Shown in pieces: positions 51,694 to 59,254 of a stretch of DNA of 64,000 bases. The stretch is from Bellilinea sp. (GTDB taxonomy: Bacteria > Chloroflexota > Anaerolineae > Anaerolineales > Anaerolineaceae): positions 124,001-188,000 of the forward strand of contig BPHQ01000001.1 of NCBI GenBank assembly GCA_026003615.1, written 5' to 3'. A model generated the notes under the pieces. The model was not told the DNA's origin, made no database searches, and saw only the letters and a list, made by a program, of their open reading frames with translations. A program made the translations under genes and the position numbers. The first letter of the stretch is position 1; every line of letters starts with the position of its first letter.

Positions 51694-51722
51694 TTGACGG
51701 ATATTTTTGGATTGGCTATAAT
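51694..51722 (+). promoter_or_regulatory. Strong sigma70-type promoter
   Basis: TTGACG (51694-51699), 17-base spacer, TATAAT (51717-51722). Predicted start near 51729 gives a leader of about 180 bases before ATG 51910. Near-consensus in both elements. Confidence 0.8.
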
Positions 51723-51783
51723 AAAAATACTTCACCCTACAGTTTCATAAAGCAATACCATCTTTGCCCCACAGGTTAGCAGT

Positions 51784-51828
51784 AAGACCCGTCCAGCAGG
51801 CGTAAAAGCCTTGCGGGTTCTTTTGTTT
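51784..51828 (+). promoter_or_regulatory. Terminator-like hairpin inside the GNAT leader
   Basis: AAGACCCG (51784-51791) pairs with CGGGTTCTT (51814-51822), with one bulged T, around an inner AGGC/GCCT hairpin; TTTTGTTT follows. It sits 55 bases after the predicted start and 80 before the ATG, where a leader attenuator or riboswitch expression platform would be. A second stem CCAAT/ATTGG lies at about 51848-51869. No known riboswitch class was recognised. Confidence 0.55.
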
Positions 51829-51909
51829 CCATTCCTCTCAAGTGTGCCAATTCTGCCAGGAGGATTGGAAACCTTCCGTTAATTCCATTTTTTATAAGGA
51901 GTGAACCAG

Positions 51910-52635
51910 ATGAAACTTACCCCCCCAACTCCCGTATCTGTGGACACATTGACGATTGATGTTGGCGAAGTTGAGGCGATTTTGCAGGGTTACCCCATGC
52001 AGTTGCCGCCATGGCCGGAAGCAACCTTCCTGCTCAAAGACGGCCGCACCCTTTACCTGCGCTCAATGACCGAGGATGATATTCCCACCCTGCTCGGTTT
52101 TATGGAGCGGGTGATGAAAGTGGAAAAAGATTTTTACGATATTGTCGGTGTGCGTGTCTACGGGGAAATCCTGGCGGTCAAACGCAAACGCATTAAGGAT
52201 GCCTTTACCATTCTGGGGCTGGTGGACGGCGAACTGGTCGGTTTTGCCAATGGCCGCTTCTGGAACAAAGATCTGGCCATCAGTCTGCATACGATGGCCT
52301 TCTCCCGCCGCGGAAGAGTGGGTTGGGCGATGTATTATGCCAAGACCTACTACGCCATGGAAATCTGCAAGGCCAAGGAGTGGTGGTCCACCTTTGAAAG
52401 TTACAACGGATGGCGGATGGCGGGGCTGGCGATGGCACAACCAACCAAGCCGTGGCCAGAGTACCAGCATGAGCTGGGCGGCGCCAAGGTGTTCTATGTC
52501 AGTCAGGATCACTGGAATTTGCAGCTCAAGCAATATCTGGTGGATGCGGTCGGAAATGATTTGAACTTCAATGTGCCGGAAGAAGTCCGCAAAGCCAACG
52601 CGGTGCTGCGCGTGCCGGAAAAACTCGAACTTTAA
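51910..52635 (+). CDS. GNAT-like N-acetyltransferase
   Basis: A 241-residue protein resembling GNAT acyltransferases: FLLKDGRTLYLRSMTEDDIP near residue 43 (typical N-terminal strand and helix), FTILGLVDGELVGFANGRFW near residue 97 (beta-4), then a helix-rich half with KTYYAMEICKAKEWW where the acetyl-CoA-binding (R/Q-x-x-G-x-A) motif is not clear, so the fold assignment is firmer than the activity. ATG 51910 follows AAGGAG with nine bases between; GTG 51901 would have no room for the site. First gene before the FdrA cluster, from which it is separated by a hairpin. Confidence 0.6.
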   Translation: MKLTPPTPVSVDTLTIDVGEVEAILQGYPMQLPPWPEATFLLKDGRTLYLRSMTEDDIPTLLGFMERVMKVEKDFYDIVGVRVYGEILAVKRKRIKDAFTILGLVDGELVGFANGRFWNKDLAISLHTMAFSRRGRVGWAMYYAKTYYAMEICKAKEWWSTFESYNGWRMAGLAMAQPTKPWPEYQHELGGAKVFYVSQDHWNLQLKQYLVDAVGNDLNFNVPEEVRKANAVLRVPEKLEL

Positions 52636-52651
52636 AATCATTCAGGATGTA

Positions 52652-52691
52652 CCCCGGTCTGATCTGTATCATCATAGAGATCAGACCGGGG
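52652..52691. terminator. 14-bp perfect hairpin after the GNAT gene
   Basis: CCCCGGTCTGATCT (52652-52665) and its perfect complement (52678-52691) enclose 12 bases. It lies 16 bases past the GNAT stop. There is no T run, so it may end transcription together with other factors or stabilise the mRNA 3' end. Confidence 0.6.
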
Positions 52692-52720
52692 AAAGCAGCC
52701 CCGGTGAGGAAATACTCCGA

Positions 52721-52749
52721 TTGACTCGGTAATCCCAAAGTGTTATACT
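52721..52749 (+). promoter_or_regulatory. Sigma70-type promoter of the fdrA operon
   Basis: TTGACT (52721-52726), 17-base spacer, TATACT (52744-52749). Start predicted near 52756. The gene-free stretch 52636-52981 thus holds the GNAT hairpin, this promoter and a leader of about 225 bases. In the leader, CCTGAAAA and TTTTCAGG at about 52822-52876 can pair (8 bp) and TGAAAATGGATTTTCA forms a second small stem near 52883-52898. No known riboswitch motif was recognised. Confidence 0.75.
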
Positions 52750-52981
52750 CATTTTGTCAGTTGTCCTACATTTCTTTAGACGGCCAGAAGCCTGCCGAGT
52801 TTACCTCTAACCGTACCAAACCTGAAAATCAATCTCGTATCAGAATACCCCTCTGGAGAGTGTTTCCTTTTCAGGCCCCGACTGAAAATGGATTTTCAAA
52901 TGACTTTTCCCAGCCAAAATCAACCGACGGATGCTTATTTCTGGCCGGTTGTTTTGATGATTCCAGGAACAGGAGTGAAAC

Positions 52982-54718
52982 ATGAGCGTGATTAAAGCTG
53001 AAATTCGCAGCGGTGTTTATTACGACTCGGCCGTTTTGATGCAATTGCAGCGGTCGCTGGCGGATCTGCCCGGTGTGGAAGACGCTGGCGTGATTATGGG
53101 TACCCCCACGAACAAAGAATTGCTCGCGCGCGTTGATTTGGTTACCAGTGAAGTTGAACAGGCAAAAGAAAATGATTTGGTCATTGTAGTGCGGGCTGGT
53201 GATGAACGTGCTGCAAATGATGCGCTTCAGCGGGTGGATGAACTGCTGTCGGCACGCAAGTCCAGCATTCAGCAAGACTACCGGCCGCGCAGTCTCGAAG
53301 GCGCTCAGAGCATGATGCCGGATGCCAACTGGGTGTTGATTTCGGTGGCGGGCCGTTATGCTGCCGGGGTTGCCCGCGAGGCATTAAGGCTCAACAAACA
53401 TGTTTTCCTCTTCAGCGATAATGTGTCCGTTGAAGAGGAAATTTCTTTAAAAGCAGAGGCGGCTCATAAGGGTTTACTCGTTATGGGTCCGGATTGCGGT
53501 ACGGCCATGATCAACGGCGTTGGACTGGGCTTTGCCAATAAAGTTCGGCGCGGACCGATTGGTGTGGTGGCTGCTGCCGGCACCGGATTGCAGCAAGTGG
53601 CCTCACGGATTGATCAGCTGGGCGGAGGCATGACCTTTGGAATTGGCACTGGCGGACGGGATCTTTCCGAAAAAGTGGGTGGTGTAACCTTCTTAATGGG
53701 GCTGGATGCGCTCAGCCGTGACCCGGATACCAAAGTAATCGTGCTGGTTTCCAAGCCGCCTTCTCCCAAGGTCGCCGATCAGGTGCTGCGGGTAGCCCGC
53801 AAAGCCGGCAAACCGGTCGTGGTCAATTTCATCGGCCGTACACCGATTTCGCGGCGGGTAGGCAATCTGTTCTTTGCCTCTGGTTTGGATGATGCAGCAG
53901 CCCTGGCGGTTGAACTGGCTAAAAACCCGCCGGTACTGGAGGCTGAAGCGGACCTGAAACTGGAACGATTTGCCCCCGGCCAAAAATACCTGCGTGGTCT
54001 GTTTTCCGGCGGCACCCTTGCTTATGAGGCTCAGCACTTGCTGACGGAATATGTGCCAAAGGTGTATGCCAACGCGCCTATCAATAAAGAGAACAAACTC
54101 AAAGACTCGCTGGTCAGTGTTGAGCATACCATTGTGGACCTCGGTGAGGACGAATTCACCGTTGGACGCTTGCATCCGATGATGGACAACGACTTACGCA
54201 TCCGCCGCTTAATGGAAGAAGCGGATGATCCAGAAGTAGCCGTAATTTTGATGGATGTGGTGATCGGCTTTGGCTCACATCCCGACCCAGCCAGTGAACT
54301 CGGCCCGGCAATTGCCGAAGCCAAAGCCAAAGCCGAAAAATCCGGGCGCTATCTGGAAGTGGTGGTCGTCTGTACCGGCACGGAAGAAGACCCGCAAAAA
54401 CTCAGCCATCAAATCCATCAGTTGAAGCAGGGTGGAGCGTGGGTGGAAACGAGCAACGAGGCCGCTGTGCGATACGCCGGTCAAATTATTCAGGCACTTA
54501 ATCAACCAGCGGAGCAGTCCCAGCCAATGGCTGCCCCGGTGGATTTGGAAGTCCTCAAAAAGCCGGTCAAGGCATTCAATGTTGGGCTGGAATCGTTTGC
54601 CGAAAATCTCACTGCGCAAGAAACTCCGGTGGTGCATGTGGATTGGCGGCCTCCAGCTGGCGGTAACGAGAAATTGGCCAGTATTCTGGAACGAATGAAG
54701 AAACTTTCCTCAAATTGA
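52982..54718 (+). CDS. fdrA: FdrA-family protein (acyl-CoA synthetase-like, oxamate transcarbamylase subunit homologue)
   Basis: A 578-residue FdrA homologue. In E. coli, FdrA (AllF) acts with YlbE (AllG) and YlbF (AllH) to convert oxalurate to oxamate and carbamoyl phosphate. A succinyl-CoA-synthetase-like CoA domain is seen at residues 110-260 (WVLISVAGRYAAGVAREAL, VMGPDCGTAMINGVGLG, VVAAAGTGLQQVASRI), then the ligase domain to residue 500. MIKAEIR-type start is VIKAEIRSGVYYDSAVLM. ATG 52982 follows GGAACAGGAG. It precedes DUF1116, the YlbE counterpart. An AllH-like gene and a carbamate kinase are not in the window. Confidence 0.88.
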   Translation: MSVIKAEIRSGVYYDSAVLMQLQRSLADLPGVEDAGVIMGTPTNKELLARVDLVTSEVEQAKENDLVIVVRAGDERAANDALQRVDELLSARKSSIQQDYRPRSLEGAQSMMPDANWVLISVAGRYAAGVAREALRLNKHVFLFSDNVSVEEEISLKAEAAHKGLLVMGPDCGTAMINGVGLGFANKVRRGPIGVVAAAGTGLQQVASRIDQLGGGMTFGIGTGGRDLSEKVGGVTFLMGLDALSRDPDTKVIVLVSKPPSPKVADQVLRVARKAGKPVVVNFIGRTPISRRVGNLFFASGLDDAAALAVELAKNPPVLEAEADLKLERFAPGQKYLRGLFSGGTLAYEAQHLLTEYVPKVYANAPINKENKLKDSLVSVEHTIVDLGEDEFTVGRLHPMMDNDLRIRRLMEEADDPEVAVILMDVVIGFGSHPDPASELGPAIAEAKAKAEKSGRYLEVVVVCTGTEEDPQKLSHQIHQLKQGGAWVETSNEAAVRYAGQIIQALNQPAEQSQPMAAPVDLEVLKKPVKAFNVGLESFAENLTAQETPVVHVDWRPPAGGNEKLASILERMKKLSSN

Positions 54719-54761
54719 CTGATTGGGTAGCGAATTCCAGATAATCTTTTGGAGGAGGATC

Positions 54762-56006
54762 ATGATTAATATCGAGGAAGCCAATAGAAAAGCCGTTGAA
54801 AATATGATGGAAGCCCGACCGGTGGTGGTTGGGGTGGCGCCAGCCAAAGAAGTCATCCCCGGTATGACCGATAACCTGTTACTTCACGCCGGTCCGCCGG
54901 TAACCTGGGAGCGAATGTCCGGCCCAATGAAGGGTAACATGATTGGTGCCCTGCTGTTTGAAGGCAAAGCAAAGGATGCCAAAGAAGCCGAAGCCATGCT
55001 GGCCTCGGGTAAGTTCACGTTTGCCCCGTGCCACGATTACGCCTCAGTAGGCCCGATGGCAGGTGTGATTTCACCGGAAATGATGGTTTATATCGTTGAA
55101 GATCAGGTGTTCGGCAACAAGGCCTATTCCGGACTCAATGAGGGGCGCGGTAAGGTGATGCGGATGGGGGCATACAGCGAGGATGTGATTCAACGCATGC
55201 GCTGGTTGAATGAAGTCTTCGGCCCGACGGTGGATGCGGCTCTGAAATCCAGCGGAGGGATTGATTTGCGGTCGTTACTGGGCAAAGCGCTGCACATGGG
55301 TGATGACGGCCATAACCGACTTGATGCGGCTTCGATTTTGTTCACCACCTTGCTCGCTCCGCATGTCTCCAAAGTTGCAAAGAACTCGGATATTGCATTT
55401 GATGTGTTGAAGTTCATGGGTGAAAATGCGCTCACCATCTTAAATCCCGTCATGGCGGGCTGTAAAACGGCTTCAATGGCTGCTCACGGGGTTGAAGGCA
55501 GTACGGTTGTTTCCATTATGGGGCGCAACGGCACCGATTTCGGTTTGAAAGTGAGTGGGTTGGGTGACCGCTGGTTTACCGCACCGGCACCGCATGTCAA
55601 GGCGCTCTACTTTGCCGGCTTCACCGAGAAAGACGCCAATCCGGATATTGGCGACAGCGTGATCACCGAGACAACCGGCATTGGCGGTTTTGCCATGGCA
55701 GCCGCCCCGGCGATTGTGACCTTCATTGGCGGTACGGCGCAGGATGCCATCCGCACCACGCTGGATATGTACGAGATCACCACCGCCGAGCATAAATATT
55801 ACACCATCCCCTATCTGGATTTTCGCGGCACACCCACCGGCGTGGACATCCGCAAAGTAGTGGAAAAGCAACTTCCGCCGCGCGTCAATACGGGTGTGGC
55901 TCACAAGGACCCCGGTGTCGGACAGGTGGGTGCGGGGGTGGTGAGTATGCCAATGTCGGCTTTTGAAGATGCCTTAATCGCCTTTGCCGACAAGTACGGT
56001 ATCTAA
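54762..56006 (+). CDS. DUF1116 (YlbE/AllG-like) protein
   Basis: A 414-residue protein of the DUF1116 family, which in E. coli is YlbE, partner of FdrA. ATG 54762 follows GGAGGAGGATC and gives the family start INIEEANRKAVENMMEARP. Conserved blocks: PVTWERMSGPMKGN near residue 48, FAPCHDYASVGPMAGVISPEM near 88 (landmark CHDYASVGPMAG), GMGD-like KVSGLGDRWFTAPA near 265, and PDIGDSVITETTGIGGFAMA near 295. The Asp/His-rich pockets suggest the transcarbamylation active site. Two-gene unit with fdrA. Confidence 0.88.
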   Translation: MINIEEANRKAVENMMEARPVVVGVAPAKEVIPGMTDNLLLHAGPPVTWERMSGPMKGNMIGALLFEGKAKDAKEAEAMLASGKFTFAPCHDYASVGPMAGVISPEMMVYIVEDQVFGNKAYSGLNEGRGKVMRMGAYSEDVIQRMRWLNEVFGPTVDAALKSSGGIDLRSLLGKALHMGDDGHNRLDAASILFTTLLAPHVSKVAKNSDIAFDVLKFMGENALTILNPVMAGCKTASMAAHGVEGSTVVSIMGRNGTDFGLKVSGLGDRWFTAPAPHVKALYFAGFTEKDANPDIGDSVITETTGIGGFAMAAAPAIVTFIGGTAQDAIRTTLDMYEITTAEHKYYTIPYLDFRGTPTGVDIRKVVEKQLPPRVNTGVAHKDPGVGQVGAGVVSMPMSAFEDALIAFADKYGI

Positions 56007-56034
56007 ACCTTTCGATCAGGATTGGAGGGAAAAA

Positions 56035-57705
56035 ATGGATCGTGAAAAATTTATTAAAATGATGGCGGAAGCCAGGTTGTATGACCTGACTCAAGGATGC
56101 AGCATCTTCACACCGCCGTTCCCCGGTGATAAAGCCCTGGAAGTCCATTTCTTCAAGCGGGTGACCGGTGCTTACGGTGGCGGCGCTGGGGCTAATGGCC
56201 AGATTTTGAACTGGTCCAACACGGTTGGTACGCATCTGGTCGGCGAAACCGCCTTCCATTCTGGCGGGCGGGCGATTTCCGATATTCCCTTAAGCGACCT
56301 GTGCGGCCAGGGTGTGGTAGTAGACATTTCCGACATGGTTTCGGATTACAGCCTCTACACACCCGAAATGATCATGAAGAAGGCTGATGTGCGCAAAGGT
56401 GACATTCTGATCATCAATACCGGCTATCATCGCTACTCATGGGATCAACCGGACGTATATAATCCAAATGCTCAAGGCGGGGTTGAATCGAAAGAATTTG
56501 GTTTCTTGGTACGTCATCCCGGTCCTTCACCGGAGTTCTTCCAGTGGGCGTTGGACATGAAATTGAAATGGATCGGTGTGGATTGTGGCTGTGCCGAACA
56601 CCCGATGAACACCCCTATCCGCCGGCTGCATGAAAATGAGTTCAAGAAGGCCGAAGCCAAATTAATCAAAGAGTATGGCAAGACGTGGGATGAGATGTTC
56701 CCGCAGGACTGGTACTATGAGATGACTCATATTACCCTGCCCAAAAATCATCTCCTCTTCGTCGAATCCATCGTCGGTGAAATTGACAAACTCAAAAACC
56801 AGCGGGCGTGGATTGCAGTCATGCCGATACCCTTCATGGAAGTGGAAACGGCCTGGGCGCGGGTGGTGGCCTATCAACCGCCGGCGTGGATGGACGAAAA
56901 AGAATTCTACGAAGCGATGGACCGGGCACAAATGATTGACATGACCGTACCGTTCTCGGTGCGATCGCCGCAGTGGGCCAACTACGAGCCGTTGACAGTC
57001 AAGTACTTCAAACGGGTGGGTGGGGCCCATTATGGCATGGCGCGTAACGGCTCGATTTGCAATGCCTCAATTCATCTGGCAACCCACATGGACGGCGAAA
57101 AGCACTTCTACCCGAACGGGCGCACGATTGGCGAAGTGCCGCTGGAAGAGTGGGTCGGTCCAGGAGTGATTGCCGATATTTCTGACATGGTCAGCAATTC
57201 CAGCGTGTATTCGCCAGAGATGATCGAAAAGGTTGTTGAGGTGCGTGAGGGTGATATTCTGATCATCAAGACCGGCTGGTACAAATACGGCTGGATCAGC
57301 CCGGATTCCGATGAATTCCGCTATATGATCAAGCATCCCGGCCCCTCCGCTGATTTTGCTCAATGGGCCGCCGAAAAGAAGATCAAGTGGATTGGCGTGG
57401 ACTGCGTTGCCGCCGATCATCCGATGAATACGATCCAGCGCATCTGGCATCCCAAGACCTTTGAAGAGGCTAACGAAAAACTCAAACGCGACTTTGGCAA
57501 GTCCTGGGATGAGATGTTCCCGCTCGACCAGTACTATCAGGACATGCACCTCAATCTCTTCCCCAAGAAGATTGTGCATGCCGAGAATCTAGGCTACCAG
57601 ATTGCAGATGCCCCCAGTGGACGCTATTACATTGGCTGCTTTGTGCAGAAAGCCATGGAAGCCGAATCCATGTGGGGTCGCTTTGTGGCCTTCAAGGAAG
57701 GATAA
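56035..57705 (+). CDS. Tandem cyclase-family protein with one degenerate domain
   Basis: A 556-residue fusion of two putative metal-dependent cyclase/hydrolase (kynurenine formamidase-like, PF04199) domains. The family zinc motif HxGTHxDxPxH reads IHLATHMDGEKHF in the second half (about residue 345), which keeps HxxTHxDxxxH; in the first half (near residue 66) the same place is NTVGTHLVGETAFH, where the first His, the Asp and one His are lost. Each half also has DMVSDYSLYTPEM versus DMVSNSSVYSPEM and a GDILIINTG versus GDILIIKTG stretch. So one half is likely catalytic and one structural. ATG 56035 follows GGAGGGA. Probably opens a cyclic amide or imide ring. Confidence 0.85.
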   Translation: MDREKFIKMMAEARLYDLTQGCSIFTPPFPGDKALEVHFFKRVTGAYGGGAGANGQILNWSNTVGTHLVGETAFHSGGRAISDIPLSDLCGQGVVVDISDMVSDYSLYTPEMIMKKADVRKGDILIINTGYHRYSWDQPDVYNPNAQGGVESKEFGFLVRHPGPSPEFFQWALDMKLKWIGVDCGCAEHPMNTPIRRLHENEFKKAEAKLIKEYGKTWDEMFPQDWYYEMTHITLPKNHLLFVESIVGEIDKLKNQRAWIAVMPIPFMEVETAWARVVAYQPPAWMDEKEFYEAMDRAQMIDMTVPFSVRSPQWANYEPLTVKYFKRVGGAHYGMARNGSICNASIHLATHMDGEKHFYPNGRTIGEVPLEEWVGPGVIADISDMVSNSSVYSPEMIEKVVEVREGDILIIKTGWYKYGWISPDSDEFRYMIKHPGPSADFAQWAAEKKIKWIGVDCVAADHPMNTIQRIWHPKTFEEANEKLKRDFGKSWDEMFPLDQYYQDMHLNLFPKKIVHAENLGYQIADAPSGRYYIGCFVQKAMEAESMWGRFVAFKEG

Positions 57706-57716
57706 CATTGAAAACT

Positions 57717-57753
57717 GGCAGCCCTCAAAAAGTTGCATTTTTTGGGGGCTGCC
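57717..57753 (+). terminator. Terminator-like hairpin after the cyclase gene
   Basis: GGCAGCCC at 57717-57724 pairs with GGGCTGCC at 57746-57753; a CAAAAA/TTTTTTG extension lies inside. TTCATAATATT follows. It probably ends the fdrA-DUF1116-cyclase transcript. Confidence 0.7.
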
Positions 57754-57761
57754 TTCATAAT

Positions 57762-57778
57762 ATTAATCTCAGATTAAT
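57762..57778. promoter_or_regulatory. 17-bp palindrome upstream of the molybdenum hydroxylase operon
   Basis: ATTAATCT-C-AGATTAAT is a perfect palindrome with one central base. It lies 90 bases before the first gene of the operon and just past the upstream hairpin, where an operator is expected. Binding protein unknown. Confidence 0.5.
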
Positions 57779-57867
57779 GGTTATGGATAAATAGCAACCT
57801 TTTCCCCTTTTTCTGACTTGATTTATGATGGATTTTTTAGCAGCCTTCTCGAGGAGGTAATTAATAA

Positions 57868-58740
57868 ATGAAACCGGCACCTTTTGAGTATTATGCACCG
57901 ACCAGCGTGGAAGAAGCGCTCGCCACCCTGCAAACACTTGGGTATGATGGCAAGGTGCTCGCCGGCGGTCAAAGTTTAATCCCGGCGATGAACTTTCGCA
58001 TGGCGCGCCCGGCAGCGCTGGTTGATCTGAACAAAGTCAACGAATTGTTTTACATCAAGCCTACCAGTGACGGCGGGCTGGCCATTGGGACGATGACTCG
58101 CGACAGCGTGGTTGAAAAGGACCCGCTGGTTGCTGAACGCTTCCCCATTGTTCCCTACGTGGTGAAGCACATTGCTCATCCGCAAATTCGCAACCGCGGA
58201 ACTTTCGGTGGGGCAATTGCTCACGCCGACCCGGCTGCTCAGATTCCGGCTCTTTCGGTTGCCCTGAATGCCCGTTTTCTGGTACGGAAACAGGGCGGTG
58301 AACGCTGGGTGAATGCCGAGGATTTCTTCATGGGTCCGTTTATGACGGTGTTGGAGCCAGAAGAAATGCTGGCCGAGGTGGTGCTTCCGCCCATGGCCAA
58401 AGGCAGCGGGGCTTCTTACCAGCAGGTTTCCCGTCAGAAAGGCGGTTACGCGCAAGCCGCCGTCATCAGCGTGGTGGTGGTGGATGAAAATAAACGCTGC
58501 AAGGATGCGCGGGTAGTTCTGTTCAGCGTTGGGGAGACTCCCATTCTCTCTCAGACCGCTCCGAAAATCCTTGTCGGAAATGTACCCACGGCGGAGGCGA
58601 TTGCCGAAGTGGCCGAGAAAATTTCCAAAGAAGAAGTTGACCCGGGCACGGATATTCACGGCACGGCAGAATATCGCCGGCATCTGGTCAAAGTGCTGGT
58701 ACGGCGCGGTCTGACCGAAGCCTTTGAGCGAGCAAAGTAA
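57868..58740 (+). CDS. Molybdenum hydroxylase FAD subunit (XdhB/CoxM-like)
   Basis: A 290-residue flavoprotein. FAD-binding motifs AGGQSLIPAMNFR near residue 32 and the RNRGTFGGAIAHADPAAQ segment near 110 match CoxM/XdhB. C-terminal CO_deh_flav_C domain begins near 180 with QVSRQKGGYAQAAV. Moves electrons from the iron-sulfur subunit to the acceptor. ATG 57868 follows GAGGAGGTAATTAATAA. First of three genes in the order M-S-L. Confidence 0.9.
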   Translation: MKPAPFEYYAPTSVEEALATLQTLGYDGKVLAGGQSLIPAMNFRMARPAALVDLNKVNELFYIKPTSDGGLAIGTMTRDSVVEKDPLVAERFPIVPYVVKHIAHPQIRNRGTFGGAIAHADPAAQIPALSVALNARFLVRKQGGERWVNAEDFFMGPFMTVLEPEEMLAEVVLPPMAKGSGASYQQVSRQKGGYAQAAVISVVVVDENKRCKDARVVLFSVGETPILSQTAPKILVGNVPTAEAIAEVAEKISKEEVDPGTDIHGTAEYRRHLVKVLVRRGLTEAFERAK

Positions 58741-58753
58741 AAAGGAGGATGAC

Positions 58754-59233
58754 ATGGCTCAAACAGTCAAAATTAAGGTTACGGTGAACGGAAAACAGTA
58801 TGAGCGCGAGGTTGAGCCCCGTCTTCTGCTGAGTGATTTTATCCGCCATGATCTTGGTTTGACCGGTACGCATGTGGGTTGTGAACACGGTTTGTGCGGC
58901 GCCTGCACGGTTCTGATGGACGGCGAAGCGGTGCGTTCCTGTACCATTTTTGCCGTTCAGGCGGACGGACACGAGATTCAGACGGTTGAATCGCTGGGAA
59001 CGCCGGATAACCTGCACCCCATTCAACAAGCCTTCATCGAAAAACACGCCTTACAATGCGGTTTTTGCACACCCGGTTTTCTGATGACGCTGGTGGATTA
59101 TCTGGGGGATAACCCCAATCCTACTGAAGAAGAAATCCGTGAGGCGATTGATGGCAACTTCTGCCGCTGTACTGGCTATTTCAACATCATCGAGGCGGTG
59201 AAGCTGGCTGCCCAAAAAATGGCGTCTCATTAG
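58754..59233 (+). CDS. Molybdenum hydroxylase 2x[2Fe-2S] subunit (XdhC/CoxS-like)
   Basis: A 159-residue subunit with two clusters: CEHGLCGACTVLMDG near residue 43 (plant-type) and CGFCTPG near residue 102 plus CRCTGYFN near 137. ATG 58754 follows AAAGGAGGATGAC and matches family length; the upstream start at 58724 adds a tail that overlaps the previous gene. Passes electrons from molybdenum to FAD. Confidence 0.95.
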   Translation: MAQTVKIKVTVNGKQYEREVEPRLLLSDFIRHDLGLTGTHVGCEHGLCGACTVLMDGEAVRSCTIFAVQADGHEIQTVESLGTPDNLHPIQQAFIEKHALQCGFCTPGFLMTLVDYLGDNPNPTEEEIREAIDGNFCRCTGYFNIIEAVKLAAQKMASH

Positions 59234-59254
59234 TGGATGAAAGGAGAAGCAACC

